NCBI RefSeq assembly: GCF_001278945.1
Contig: NZ_LGRV01000004.1
Location: 30,249 to 94,248, forward strand
Direction of reading: 5' to 3'
From: Lysinibacillus contaminans
GTDB taxonomy: Bacteria > Bacillota > Bacilli > Bacillales_A > Planococcaceae
Length of the DNA: 64,000 bases
This document shows positions 19,416-27,349 of the stretch, piece after piece. The notes under the pieces are model-generated. The model made no database searches. It was given only the letters and a program-made list of their open reading frames with translations, and was not told the origin of the DNA. Position 1 is the stretch's first letter; every line of letters starts with the position of its first letter. Both the position numbers and the translations under genes were made by a program.

Positions 19416-19690
19416 TTAACGAACAAGATGTTATTAACGCAATTTGCTTATCACAGGCATATCACAAAAATGTTCGTCCAGAAGATGTCGTTGTAGAACT
19501 GATGTATGACGATGAAACAGGCTTTGGCGCAGAGGTCGAAGTTGCTGGACAAGCAGAAATTTTAGATACTCCTGCACTGATTGGTACTTTACGCGTATGG
19601 ATCAAAGATGTATTACATGGCGATCCATTTTCAACAAGTATTGAGCTTGTGTTAGACGACGAAGAAGGCATTATTGCCAAGCTATCATAA
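19403..19690 (+). CDS. YxcD-like (DUF2653) small protein
   Basis: A 95-aa acidic cytoplasmic protein. The N-terminus with NEQDVINAICL, the central VRPEDVVVELMYDDETGFGAEV and the C-terminal LDDEEGIIA resemble B. subtilis YxcD family proteins, whose function is unknown. Its start lies inside the 3' end of the secreted-protein gene, in another frame, which implies translational coupling. This suggests that the membrane protein and this soluble protein act together. A bidirectional-looking pair of terminators follows. Confidence 0.7.
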   Translation: MEQIINEQDVINAICLSQAYHKNVRPEDVVVELMYDDETGFGAEVEVAGQAEILDTPALIGTLRVWIKDVLHGDPFSTSIELVLDDEEGIIAKLS

Positions 19691-19706
19691 GCCAAAATAT
19701 TAAAAT

Positions 19707-19755
19707 GGCAGTCCGAAAAATCCTATTAGCGATTTATCGGACTGCCGTTTTTTTG
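19707..19755 (+). terminator. Terminator after the yxcD-like gene
   Basis: The stem GGCAGTCCGA / TCGGACTGCC, extended by AAATC / GATTT pairing, is followed by GTTTTTTTTG. Confidence 0.92.
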
Positions 19756-19766
19756 TAATAATGTAT

Positions 19767-19803
19767 AAAGGTAGAGTCCTCTTTCAAGAACCTCTACCTT
19801 TTT
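19767..19803 (-). terminator. Terminator of the SGNH-SLH gene
   Basis: The 9-bp stem AAGGTAGAG / CTCTACCTT lies directly downstream of the leftward gene and has flanking A/T runs that allow termination in either direction. Confidence 0.75.
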
Positions 19804-19810
19804 CACGTCA

Positions 19811-21436
19811 TTATTTTTGTAATAGCTCACCGAAACTCACAAGTATTTTCGCCGCATGGCTACGTTTTGTGGAATCAGCAGGTGAGAATTTCCCATTACT
19901 ACCTGTCACAATGCCAAACTCATACAACATAGCAATTGCTCGTTTTGTTTCATCATTATAACTAGCAATATCCGTAAATGGCACTTCACCTTTTACGACA
20001 TATGCTTGTTTTGTCTGTAGGTCATAGGCACGATTAATCATTAACGCAAGCTGTGCACGTGTTACAGGCTGGCTTGGATTAAACTTACCATCAGTGCCTT
20101 TTACTAATCCAGCGGCATAAGCTGCAGCAATTTCCGCCTGTGTTTCAGCGTCATAATTACTAATGTCTGTGAATGGTGCTGTTTCTGATGTTGTTAATCC
20201 AAGACTACGTACTAATATTGCCGTAGCTTGTACACGGGAAACAGCTAGTTCAGGCTTAAATGATCCATCAGCATAACCTTTCATAATACCTGTTGCAGAT
20301 GCTTTTTGAATATATGGAAGTGCCCAATGATTTTCAGTATCTGTGAATTGTGGTGCCCCACTTGTTGTAAATGTTGCAGACGGACTTTCTACACTTTCAT
20401 TCCCCGCTGCATCTACCGCTTTTACAGTCACAGTATACGCTGTATTTTCGGTAAAATCCTCTAGTGTAATCGCTGTTTCTTCTGCAGCAACTGTCTCTAA
20501 TAATTCGTCATTTACATAGACCTTATACTGTGTAACCCCCACATTATCTGTTGCCGCTGCCCAGCTTACATGTGCCGTTGTCATCCCCTCAAGTGTCACA
20601 CTTAAGTTAGATGTAATATCCCAAAGCTTGCTGTTTTTAATGATTGGTAAAAATGCCTCGTTTGCGACAGCCTGATAACCCGCTTCACTTAAATGGATAT
20701 TCTCTGGATTTGGTAAATAACTTGCGACATTCGTTGCGACAATATTAGCTGTCGGTACAAAAATTGCCCCGACCTTTTCTGCAGTCATCTTAATTGAACC
20801 ATTCATTATACCTAAAAGTGACTTAAATTGAGATTGTAACTTTTCTTCGTAGTAAGGGAAAGAATTGTAGTACCCCATCACATAGATTTCTGCCTTCGGG
20901 TTAAGTTTCTTAATTTCCATTAAAATAGACGCATAATTAGTCATTGTCTCCGTCGATGCTTTCACGATTGTTTCCATATTAATGCCCGTCGCTGTTGCCT
21001 CTTTTAATAGCGGCAATAAATCATTTGCACCAACCGTTAATGTTACGATTTCTGCATCTTTGATAGATGCACGAATACTGGCTTTCTCGCTCTTATAACC
21101 AAAACCAGTGATCGGCTTCTCTACATCTGCTTGTAAATCATTTAGTACATTTTTTGTCGTATAGCCCGAGTATGCAAAGTCTTTACTGTACGACGTAATA
21201 AGCCCCTCTTTTTTCAACGTTTGTGCAATAAAATCCGTATAACCTAAACCAATTGCACCTACTTCATTCATACCATGTGCTAGTGAATCCCCTAACGCCA
21301 CATAATCTGCCTGCATAACCCAACTTGGTGCAATCTCGTCTACGATATTTTCCTCTGCACTTGCTAACGCTGGTACTGTTAGTTGCAATGCCAGTACACT
21401 TGCCGCTAAAAAGCGAAATTTCTTTGAAAACTGCAT
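19811..21436 (-). CDS. SGNH/GDSL hydrolase with FN3 and SLH domains (surface-attached)
   Basis: Secreted esterase/lipase-like protein of about 541 aa. A signal peptide (MQFSKKFRFLAASVLALQ, ending ASAEE) is followed by an SGNH domain (about 40-270) with block I ALGDSLAHG, block III GAND and block V ENIHLS. An FN3 domain (about 275-365) follows, then three SLH modules (about 365-541) with the pattern FTDI-A-A-GLVKG-G-F-P-VTRAQ. SLH modules anchor proteins to pyruvylated secondary cell-wall polymer, so this is a cell-surface enzyme; its substrate is unknown. ATG 21436 follows GAGGAG at 7 nt. Confidence 0.88.
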   Translation of the reverse strand: MQFSKKFRFLAASVLALQLTVPALASAEENIVDEIAPSWVMQADYVALGDSLAHGMNEVGAIGLGYTDFIAQTLKKEGLITSYSKDFAYSGYTTKNVLNDLQADVEKPITGFGYKSEKASIRASIKDAEIVTLTVGANDLLPLLKEATATGINMETIVKASTETMTNYASILMEIKKLNPKAEIYVMGYYNSFPYYEEKLQSQFKSLLGIMNGSIKMTAEKVGAIFVPTANIVATNVASYLPNPENIHLSEAGYQAVANEAFLPIIKNSKLWDITSNLSVTLEGMTTAHVSWAAATDNVGVTQYKVYVNDELLETVAAEETAITLEDFTENTAYTVTVKAVDAAGNESVESPSATFTTSGAPQFTDTENHWALPYIQKASATGIMKGYADGSFKPELAVSRVQATAILVRSLGLTTSETAPFTDISNYDAETQAEIAAAYAAGLVKGTDGKFNPSQPVTRAQLALMINRAYDLQTKQAYVVKGEVPFTDIASYNDETKRAIAMLYEFGIVTGSNGKFSPADSTKRSHAAKILVSFGELLQK

Positions 21437-21598
21437 GTTCCCACTCCTCATCAATATCTAATATATTACTAGTTTACTAGATGAAGGTTAAAAACAGGTT
21501 AAAAAACATCAAGTTTTTCCAATTTACAAACTATTATTTCAAGTCCCAATAGAAACAACAAAGAGTCCGTACCCTGTTTTCAAGGAAATGCCCCTTAT

Positions 21599-22768
21599 CT
21601 ACTCATATCGAATCTTTCCGTAAATGCCCCCGCCGCCAACTTCAATTGCTAATTGACCATTTCTTGCTAAATCAATCATTTTCGCAATTTTATGTGGCAC
21701 TACTTGTTCAAGTTGCTCCGTTGTCACTGTATGCAAAATAGCCATCTCTGTACCAAAAGCTTTCAATAAACGCTCCACCGTTCTTGGGCCTAACCCAGGT
21801 ATGAAATCTAAAGGTACTTGATGAATATACGGGGGTCGCACTCGCACATCCTCTACCCTATCCGACAGCTCCTTAATGCGTACTGAAACTCCTTTTATGA
21901 TTTGATTGCTTCCACAAGCCTCACACTTAACTTCCTTCTCATCTACCTTCTCGCCACATTTCGCACATACCGTTTGATAATACTTGCCAAGGAGAGGATT
22001 TAAACCATAATTAGTAGCGATCATTCGCCCTCCTTTTGCATGGAGTGCCTTTTTTAATTCAGTAAAATTTGCAGCTTCTAATTGTAACTTTTGATATTCA
22101 CGTGCTATTTTCCCAAGAGAATGAGCATCCGAATTTGTCACAAATGCATAAGGCTGTAGCTCTTTAATGCCACTCACCATCGTTGTATCAGAGCTTAATC
22201 CAAGTTCTATCGCATCAATTAGTAGTGGATCAAATACTTCGGTTAAGCTTCGAAGGACACCTTTACCATACAAACTTTTAAACGGTGTAAAAACATGTGC
22301 CGGAATAAATAATCCTCCTACATCTCGTACTTTTTGTTGCAATGTTCTACCATCACAATAAATTCGTTGCGAGCTCAAATGAACATTTTTCATATGTTCA
22401 CGCATCCAATTTGAAAACTCCTTCATCTTTATCAATGTCGGAAAATACGCAAGGACATGAATCGGCCCGTGACAACTTGCATCATAAATTTCAATTTCCG
22501 TACCAAGAATAAGTGTAGTCTCACGAAAACATAAGCCTCCTTCATTTAGTTGATGAAGTTCACCATTTTCAATCATATGCTCCAGTTCTTCAATCACTTC
22601 TGGTGAATGGCAATCAATAATACCAATAATATCAAGACCTTTTCGGGCACTCGCCGTTTCTAAAATTCTCGCTAGCGTAAGTGTCTTACTACCTGTAATT
22701 TTCACTGCACGACCACTTGCAGTACGCCCAATATGAATATGTAAATCCGCATAATAGTCTTTAAGCAA
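21599..22768 (-). CDS. EndoQ-like PHP-domain nuclease (YqxK family)
   Basis: A 389-aa protein. The N-terminal PHP metal site is visible as YYADLHIHIGRT, IDCHSPE, ETTLILGTEIEIY, PIHVLAYFP, IPAHVF and TNSDAHS. A four-Cys zinc ribbon follows (CAKCGEKVDEKEVKCEACG, about 275-295), and the C-terminal helix-hairpin-helix is FIPGLGPRTVERLLKAFG. This layout matches the EndoQ family, which incises DNA 5' to deaminated bases. The TTG at 22768 is preferred because GGGGGAG lies 6 nt upstream; an in-frame ATG at 22792 has no good site. The biochemical role is inferred from the family. Confidence 0.82.
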   Translation of the reverse strand: MLKDYYADLHIHIGRTASGRAVKITGSKTLTLARILETASARKGLDIIGIIDCHSPEVIEELEHMIENGELHQLNEGGLCFRETTLILGTEIEIYDASCHGPIHVLAYFPTLIKMKEFSNWMREHMKNVHLSSQRIYCDGRTLQQKVRDVGGLFIPAHVFTPFKSLYGKGVLRSLTEVFDPLLIDAIELGLSSDTTMVSGIKELQPYAFVTNSDAHSLGKIAREYQKLQLEAANFTELKKALHAKGGRMIATNYGLNPLLGKYYQTVCAKCGEKVDEKEVKCEACGSNQIIKGVSVRIKELSDRVEDVRVRPPYIHQVPLDFIPGLGPRTVERLLKAFGTEMAILHTVTTEQLEQVVPHKIAKMIDLARNGQLAIEVGGGGIYGKIRYE

Positions 22769-22811
22769 ATGCAACTCCCCCTTTATTTCCATATGTTATC
22801 TCTTCTTAAGC

Positions 22812-22841
22812 AAAATAAAACACCTTGCATTTCTGCAAGGC
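22812..22841 (-). terminator. Terminator of the 53-aa ORF
   Basis: The 7-bp stem CCTTGCA / TGCAAGG is followed on the minus strand by TGTTTTATTTTG, immediately after the stop of the small gene. Confidence 0.8.
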
Positions 22842-22853
22842 TTCTACACATCC

Positions 22854-23015
22854 TTATGAAGAATGGTTCTCCTGTGTGTTACTGCTATAATCGCCGGCTC
22901 CTTGCTGTATTACTTGATGGTCATAGGCGATTAACGTCACACCTATTTTCCTTTCCAGGTCATTGATTTTTTTAAGTTGCTCCTGGTCTAATTGGGCAAA
23001 TTTCTTCTCTTCCAT
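22854..23015 (-). CDS. Small charged protein (53 aa)
   Basis: The reading frame begins MEEKKFAQLDQEQLKKIND and ends NTQENHSS. It is amphipathic and acidic/basic, with a central GVTLIAYDHQVIQQ strand, and has no signal peptide. AAAGGA lies about 12 nt upstream of ATG 23015, and a clear terminator follows. The ordered codon use, RBS and terminator support a real gene. I do not recognise the family with certainty. It precedes the EndoQ-like gene on the same strand. An inverted repeat AATACACAT / ATGTGTATT spans the Shine-Dalgarno region and could modulate initiation. Confidence 0.65.
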   Translation of the reverse strand: MEEKKFAQLDQEQLKKINDLERKIGVTLIAYDHQVIQQGAGDYSSNTQENHSS

Positions 23016-23160
23016 TTTTAATACACATCCTTTCCGAAATAGAATGTGTATTTATTTTTGATTTATTCCTTTTTAAACCTTGGTACAAGCTTTCTCATAT
23101 TTGTCAAAGTAAACGAAGCACCATCTAACATTAACCATGGTCCTATTCAAAAATAATGAC

Positions 23161-23202
23161 AAAAAAAGTGAGCACACTGTAAATATACAATGCGCTCACT
23201 TT
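23161..23202 (-). terminator. Terminator of the dapF-symporter operon
   Basis: The stem AAAGTGAGC / GCTCACTTT is followed on the minus strand by a U-rich run, 8 nt after the symporter stop. Confidence 0.85.
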
Positions 23203-23209
23203 TCGTTCT

Positions 23210-24433
23210 CTAATCAACGACCTGATGCACCCAATCCTTGCCCTCTAAACTTCTCGTGACTAGCATACTTGCTACTGTATCACCTGTAGCATTGACCATC
23301 GTTGCCGGCGGATCCACCACTACGCCAATTGCTGAAATCATCGGTAAAGCCTGCATTGGCATGCCGTATAATGTAATAATCAGCATTTCACCTATAAAGC
23401 CCCCGCCAGGAATACCACTCATTACAACACCCGACAATAGAGAAATGCCTATGGCCGTTAAAAACGTGCCTATCCCTGAAAAATCCATATTAAATACCCC
23501 AAATACAAAGGCAATTTTCAAAATAGCAGACAAACAGGAACCATCCATATGAATCGTAGCCCCTAGTGGTAAAACAGTTTCACGAATATCTTTTGGAATG
23601 CCGATATTTTTAGCTGCGGTTAAATTGACAGGTAGCGTAGCAAAACTGCTTCCTGTACCAAAAGCTGTCGCTGCTGGTGTCAAAATATTTTTCCAAAACT
23701 TCATCACACCTAACTTCCCACCTGCTATGAATGCATACAAGGTAAACCCTATTAAGAAATACAGTATCGCTACTGGATAATATAATAAAATCGCTTTAGC
23801 ATAATCCCCAAGTAAGGCTGCTCCAAAATCACCAATTAACGTAGCAAAATACGCAAACAAGCCAATTGGTGCGTAGTACATTACAAGTTTAATAACCTTC
23901 ATGAATACTTCTGAACCACTCGATAAAAAACGACCAAATGGCTTGCCAGATTCACCTGCTAATCCAGTGCCAAGCCCTATTAATACAGCGAATAAGATAA
24001 GTGCAAGCATATTACTTCTTGACATTAAATTCACAAAATCAGGTACTGTAAATGTCTTTACTAACTGCTCAGATAAGCTCAATTCCTCCGTTGTCTCAGG
24101 TGTCACTAAGTCAATCGACACTCCTTCACCTGGCGGATAAATATTAACAGCAACTAACATGACAATGGAAGCAATAATCCCTGTAAGTATAAAGACAATA
24201 AGCATTGAACTCATAATTTTACCTAGCCGCTTCATGCTATCCATACTAGCTACAGAAGATGAAATTGAGAAAAACACTAGTGGTACAACAATCATAAATA
24301 GTAAATTAATAAAAACATCACCGAATGGCTTCAGCACCGTCGCATTTTCACCGAAAAGCAAACCGATAATCGCACCCAAAAGAATGGCAATCAATAAAAT
24401 CATCGGAAATCGATACGCTCTCAGTCTTTCCAA
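23210..24433 (-). CDS. Dicarboxylate/amino acid:cation symporter (DAACS)
   Basis: A 407-aa membrane transporter of the GltP/GltT/DctA family. About eight hydrophobic segments and the re-entrant signatures are visible: TGSSFATLPVNL (about 275, serine-rich hairpin), MDGSCL (about 310) and the C-terminal ISAIGVVVDPPATMVNATGD. It imports acidic amino acids or C4-dicarboxylates with Na+ or H+; the ligand cannot be set from the motif. The start is TTG 24433 with AAGGGATG upstream. It lies 17 nt after dapF, so the two are cotranscribed. The link to lysine/peptidoglycan precursor supply is unclear. Confidence 0.9.
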   Translation of the reverse strand: MERLRAYRFPMILLIAILLGAIIGLLFGENATVLKPFGDVFINLLFMIVVPLVFFSISSSVASMDSMKRLGKIMSSMLIVFILTGIIASIVMLVAVNIYPPGEGVSIDLVTPETTEELSLSEQLVKTFTVPDFVNLMSRSNMLALILFAVLIGLGTGLAGESGKPFGRFLSSGSEVFMKVIKLVMYYAPIGLFAYFATLIGDFGAALLGDYAKAILLYYPVAILYFLIGFTLYAFIAGGKLGVMKFWKNILTPAATAFGTGSSFATLPVNLTAAKNIGIPKDIRETVLPLGATIHMDGSCLSAILKIAFVFGVFNMDFSGIGTFLTAIGISLLSGVVMSGIPGGGFIGEMLIITLYGMPMQALPMISAIGVVVDPPATMVNATGDTVASMLVTRSLEGKDWVHQVVD

Positions 24434-24450
24434 TTTTCACATCCCTTCGT

Positions 24451-25305
24451 TTATGAAAAATAATAAATACCGTCCGCAGTAAAAGCTGCTGGTCCACGCA
24501 TCCAAACATGATCGTCTAAATCCCAGCGTATCACTAAATCCCCTCCACTTAAATGCACGGTAATGTCCTCACCCTTACGACAAAAGCCATTAAGAATTGC
24601 TGCCACTACAGCCGCACAAGCTCCTGTGCCACAAGCTTCCGTTACCCCTGATCCACGCTCCCACACCCTAAAATTCAGTTCAGTAGCATGAACAACTTCT
24701 ACAAATTCTACATTCACGCGTTCCGGGAACCTACTATCATTTTCAATAATGCCACCAACTGAATGTAACGGTGCATCCTTTATGTTCTCCACAAAAAACA
24801 CTGCATTTGGGTTCCCTAAAAACAGTGCTGTTACGAACAAACTATGACTAGGAAGATTAAATAATTCATGAATGACAAAGTCTCTTGGATCCCCTATCAT
24901 TGGTACATTTTCACGATGCAATAAAGGCGCACCCATATCGACAATTACTTCTGTTACTACATTATTTTTCACCACTACTCGCACGTGCATCATGCCCGAC
25001 TTCGTCTCAATAACAAAATGTTCTTTTGGTACTATATTACGTTCAAATACATACTTCGCAACGCAGCGCAGGCCATTTCCACAATTCGTTCCTTCAGAAC
25101 CATCTTTGTTAAAAATACGCATACCGCAATCAGCATTTTCAGATGGTTGAATGACGATTACGCCATCTGAACCAATGCCCGTATTTACATTTGATATTTG
25201 CTTTGCTAGCGAGCTAAATAGCTCATCCGCGTAGTGATATTTAAAAAGATCAATATAAATATAACTATTCCCGATACCGTGCATTTTCGTGAACACGATC
25301 TCCAT
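24451..25305 (-). CDS. dapF: Diaminopimelate epimerase DapF
   Basis: Interconverts LL- and meso-diaminopimelate for lysine and peptidoglycan synthesis. It is 284 aa, the normal family length. The two catalytic cysteines are in NCGNGLRC (about 75) and ACGTGACA (about 225). The N-terminal FTKMHGIGNSYIYID and GSDGVIVI motifs are also present. It is first in a two-gene unit with the symporter. It starts at ATG 25305, preceded by the GGTGGGGGATAG purine tract. Confidence 0.96.
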   Translation of the reverse strand: MEIVFTKMHGIGNSYIYIDLFKYHYADELFSSLAKQISNVNTGIGSDGVIVIQPSENADCGMRIFNKDGSEGTNCGNGLRCVAKYVFERNIVPKEHFVIETKSGMMHVRVVVKNNVVTEVIVDMGAPLLHRENVPMIGDPRDFVIHELFNLPSHSLFVTALFLGNPNAVFFVENIKDAPLHSVGGIIENDSRFPERVNVEFVEVVHATELNFRVWERGSGVTEACGTGACAAVVAAILNGFCRKGEDITVHLSGGDLVIRWDLDDHVWMRGPAAFTADGIYYFS

Positions 25306-25423
25306 CTATCCCCCACCTTCTTAAGAAAAAGATGTTTAAAATACCTGTTATTCATTCCTATTAACATACTTATTTTTATATGTATTGACTGAAAAATATA
25401 CTTTACTCAACAATTAACAACAC

Positions 25424-25459
25424 TTGTGTTAACCCGAATAAGTATAAAACTGACACAAA
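25424..25459 (+). promoter_or_regulatory. BirA-like operator ahead of the bioY remnant
   Basis: The half-site TTGTGTTAACC is separated by 15 nt from CTGACACAA, giving a partial dyad with TTGTGT/ACACAA ends. Firmicute BirA operators are TGTTAACC-like half-sites 14-15 nt apart. The left arm matches well and the right arm is degraded. The site is 52 nt upstream of the TTG start of the bioY-like pseudogene, where a biotin operator would be expected. Confidence 0.5.
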
Positions 25460-25510
25460 TGTTGTTTTTTCAAAATAGCACTACTAACTAAAATATAGAG
25501 GAGTGGAATT

Positions 25511-25847
25511 TTGATAAGAGCAGCTGAACATTCACATCATAAATTAAAAACAGTCGATATTGCGTATATAGTCTTATTTTCAACACTCAGCTAACATTAC
25601 ATCCTTTGCACCTTTCTTGGTCGATGTCATTGCTGCACTTGTTGCAACAGCTATCAACTATTTACTAGGCACAAACTGGATGTTCTTTTCCTACAAGTTA
25701 TGGGCAAGTGCACCCGAAGGCTTCACGTATAAACTTGCATGGCTTTGGATGATGCCACCATTACCAAAAGATATTATCTTAGCGATATTTGCAGGAATTT
25801 TCGCATACCGCATGCAAAAAGTATTGAAAATTATTCCTATTAAATAG
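25511..25847 (+). pseudogene. bioY: Broken bioY-like biotin ECF transporter S-component
   Basis: A TTG at 25511 with GAGGAGTGG upstream opens a frame with KLKTVDIAYIVLFSTLS that stops at 25592. One base out of phase, the reading continues as ANITSFAPFL and then directly as VDVIAALVATAINYLLGTN...PEGFTYKLAWLWMMPPLPKDIILAIFAG...QKVLKI to 25847. The start and end fit an S-component of the BioY type, with about 100 middle residues missing, so there is a frameshift plus an internal deletion. The BirA-like operator upstream supports the identity. The 76-codon C-terminal part might still be translated, but its only start is a TTG with no RBS. Confidence 0.6.
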
Positions 25848-25990
25848 TAAGAACTCTCATTTATAGCCTCACTGTTTTTCATGCGATTAACAAGCATACC
25901 CTCTCTATCACAAATGTGCTAATGACCATATGCATATTTTCTGCACACTTCTTTGTTAGATTAAGTACAAAGAGTTGGGAGGAATATGAT

Positions 25991-26566
25991 ATGAAGTTAC
26001 AAAGAAAATGGCATGCAGGTTTTCTAACAGTTGTTGCAGCTATAGCATTATCAGCTTGTTCAGAAGATCCATTTGAAACTAAAAAAGAAGTTACTACTGA
26101 ACAAAATACGGAAATGGACCATTCTACTATGGATCATTCCAGTTCAGGTGACGTACCTGAAACTTTGAAGAATGCAGAAAATCCAATGTATCCAGTTGGT
26201 AGTACTGCTATCATTACAGATGGACATATGGACGGAATGAAAGGCGCAGAGGCAACAATCGTTGGCGCTTATGATACTACTGCTTACATGATCTCTTATG
26301 AGCCTACTACAGGCGATGACCGTGTTGAAAAGCATAAATGGGTTATTCACGAGGAATTAATTGATGCAGGCGATGCACCGTTAACAACCGGTACAGAAGT
26401 GAAAACTGATGCATCTCATATGGAAGGTATGGAAAATGCAACAGTCGTCATAGATGAAGCAGTACAAACAACGGTTTATATGATTGATTATGTATCTACT
26501 ACCAATGGCGAAGCGGTTAAGAATCATAAATGGGTTACAGAAAGTGAACTGACAACTGCAAATTAG
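25991..26566 (+). CDS. ydhK: YdhK family lipoprotein (two DUF1541 repeats)
   Basis: A 191-aa surface lipoprotein. A basic N-terminus leads to lipobox LSAC (Cys about 22), then an acidic His/Met linker with MDHSTMDHSSSG. Two about 55-residue repeats follow, each with H-M-x-GM-(K/E)-x-A, a T-A/V-YM-I-Y segment and a closing HKWV. The Met/His-rich pattern suggests metal handling, but the function is not established. ATG 25991 is set by GGGAGGA upstream. It is convergent with the two-component operon that follows and has its own terminator. It is very similar to B. subtilis YdhK. Confidence 0.88.
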   Translation: MKLQRKWHAGFLTVVAAIALSACSEDPFETKKEVTTEQNTEMDHSTMDHSSSGDVPETLKNAENPMYPVGSTAIITDGHMDGMKGAEATIVGAYDTTAYMISYEPTTGDDRVEKHKWVIHEELIDAGDAPLTTGTEVKTDASHMEGMENATVVIDEAVQTTVYMIDYVSTTNGEAVKNHKWVTESELTTAN

Positions 26567-26589
26567 TATAGGAACTTTCGGTAAATAGT

Positions 26590-26626
26590 TAGACAGAATC
26601 ACTTCCTGATGATTCTGTCTTTTTTG
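26590..26626 (+). terminator. Terminator of ydhK
   Basis: The 11-bp stem AGACAGAATCA / TGATTCTGTCT, with a short loop, is followed by TTTTTT. Confidence 0.92.
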
Positions 26627-26659
26627 CTACGTATTTAACATAGTATTTAGAATTTACCT

Positions 26660-27349
26660 TTATATGAATTCTGTATTTGAAGATTTAAGCCACTTGTAGC
26701 CAATTCCCCATACTGTTTGCAAATAGTCATCTACAGGGAATTCTACCTTGCGTAGTTTATCTCGTAAATTACGTACATGTGAATCAATTGTTCGATCTTC
26801 AATCGTAACAGCATGCCCCCATACCGTGCTAATTAAATGTTCCCTTGAAAAGACTTTATTTTGATATTTAAGAAATAACTCCATCATAGCAAACTCTTTA
26901 GGCGTTAAAGAAATTTCTTCGTGCCGAAAATGTAGCTCGAAAGATTCTTTTATCAGACGTAGCCCATGAAATGTAATCACATCATCCTCTGTTTTAAATC
27001 TCCTTAATACAGCGTGTATTCGTGCAATCAACTCATCTTCATCGAACGGCTTTTGAATATAATCGTCAGCACCAAGATTTAAACCTTTCACAATGTCAGC
27101 TCGTTCTCCTTTAGCCGTTAGCATAATAACTGGTACATCCCAGTATTTTTTAATTTCTTGGCATGCTTGCCATCCGTCCATTTCCGGCATCATGATATCC
27201 AGTAACACTAAATCTACATGATGTGCCTCTAAATACGTCAATGCTTCTAGTACGGATGATTCCGTGACACAATGAAATTTTGGTTCTAAATAAAGAGAGA
27301 GTAAGTCTAGCATTCTCGGCTCATCATCGATTAGTAACAATGTTTTCAT
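26660..27349 (-). CDS. OmpR-family response regulator
   Basis: A 229-aa regulator. The receiver domain has DDE at 8-10, phospho-acceptor D51 (VLLDIMMPE), T in MLTAKG and K in IQKPFDEDE. The winged helix (about 130-225) has the typical SLTPKEFAMMELF and RTIDSHVRNLRDKLR. Its start lies 26 nt inside the 3' end of the kinase gene, in another frame, so the pair is coupled. The target genes are not visible. The nearest candidates are ydhK (convergent) and its own operon. The closest named homologue cannot be settled by eye. Confidence 0.9.
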   Translation of the reverse strand: MKTLLLIDDEPRMLDLLSLYLEPKFHCVTESSVLEALTYLEAHHVDLVLLDIMMPEMDGWQACQEIKKYWDVPVIMLTAKGERADIVKGLNLGADDYIQKPFDEDELIARIHAVLRRFKTEDDVITFHGLRLIKESFELHFRHEEISLTPKEFAMMELFLKYQNKVFSREHLISTVWGHAVTIEDRTIDSHVRNLRDKLRKVEFPVDDYLQTVWGIGYKWLKSSNTEFI

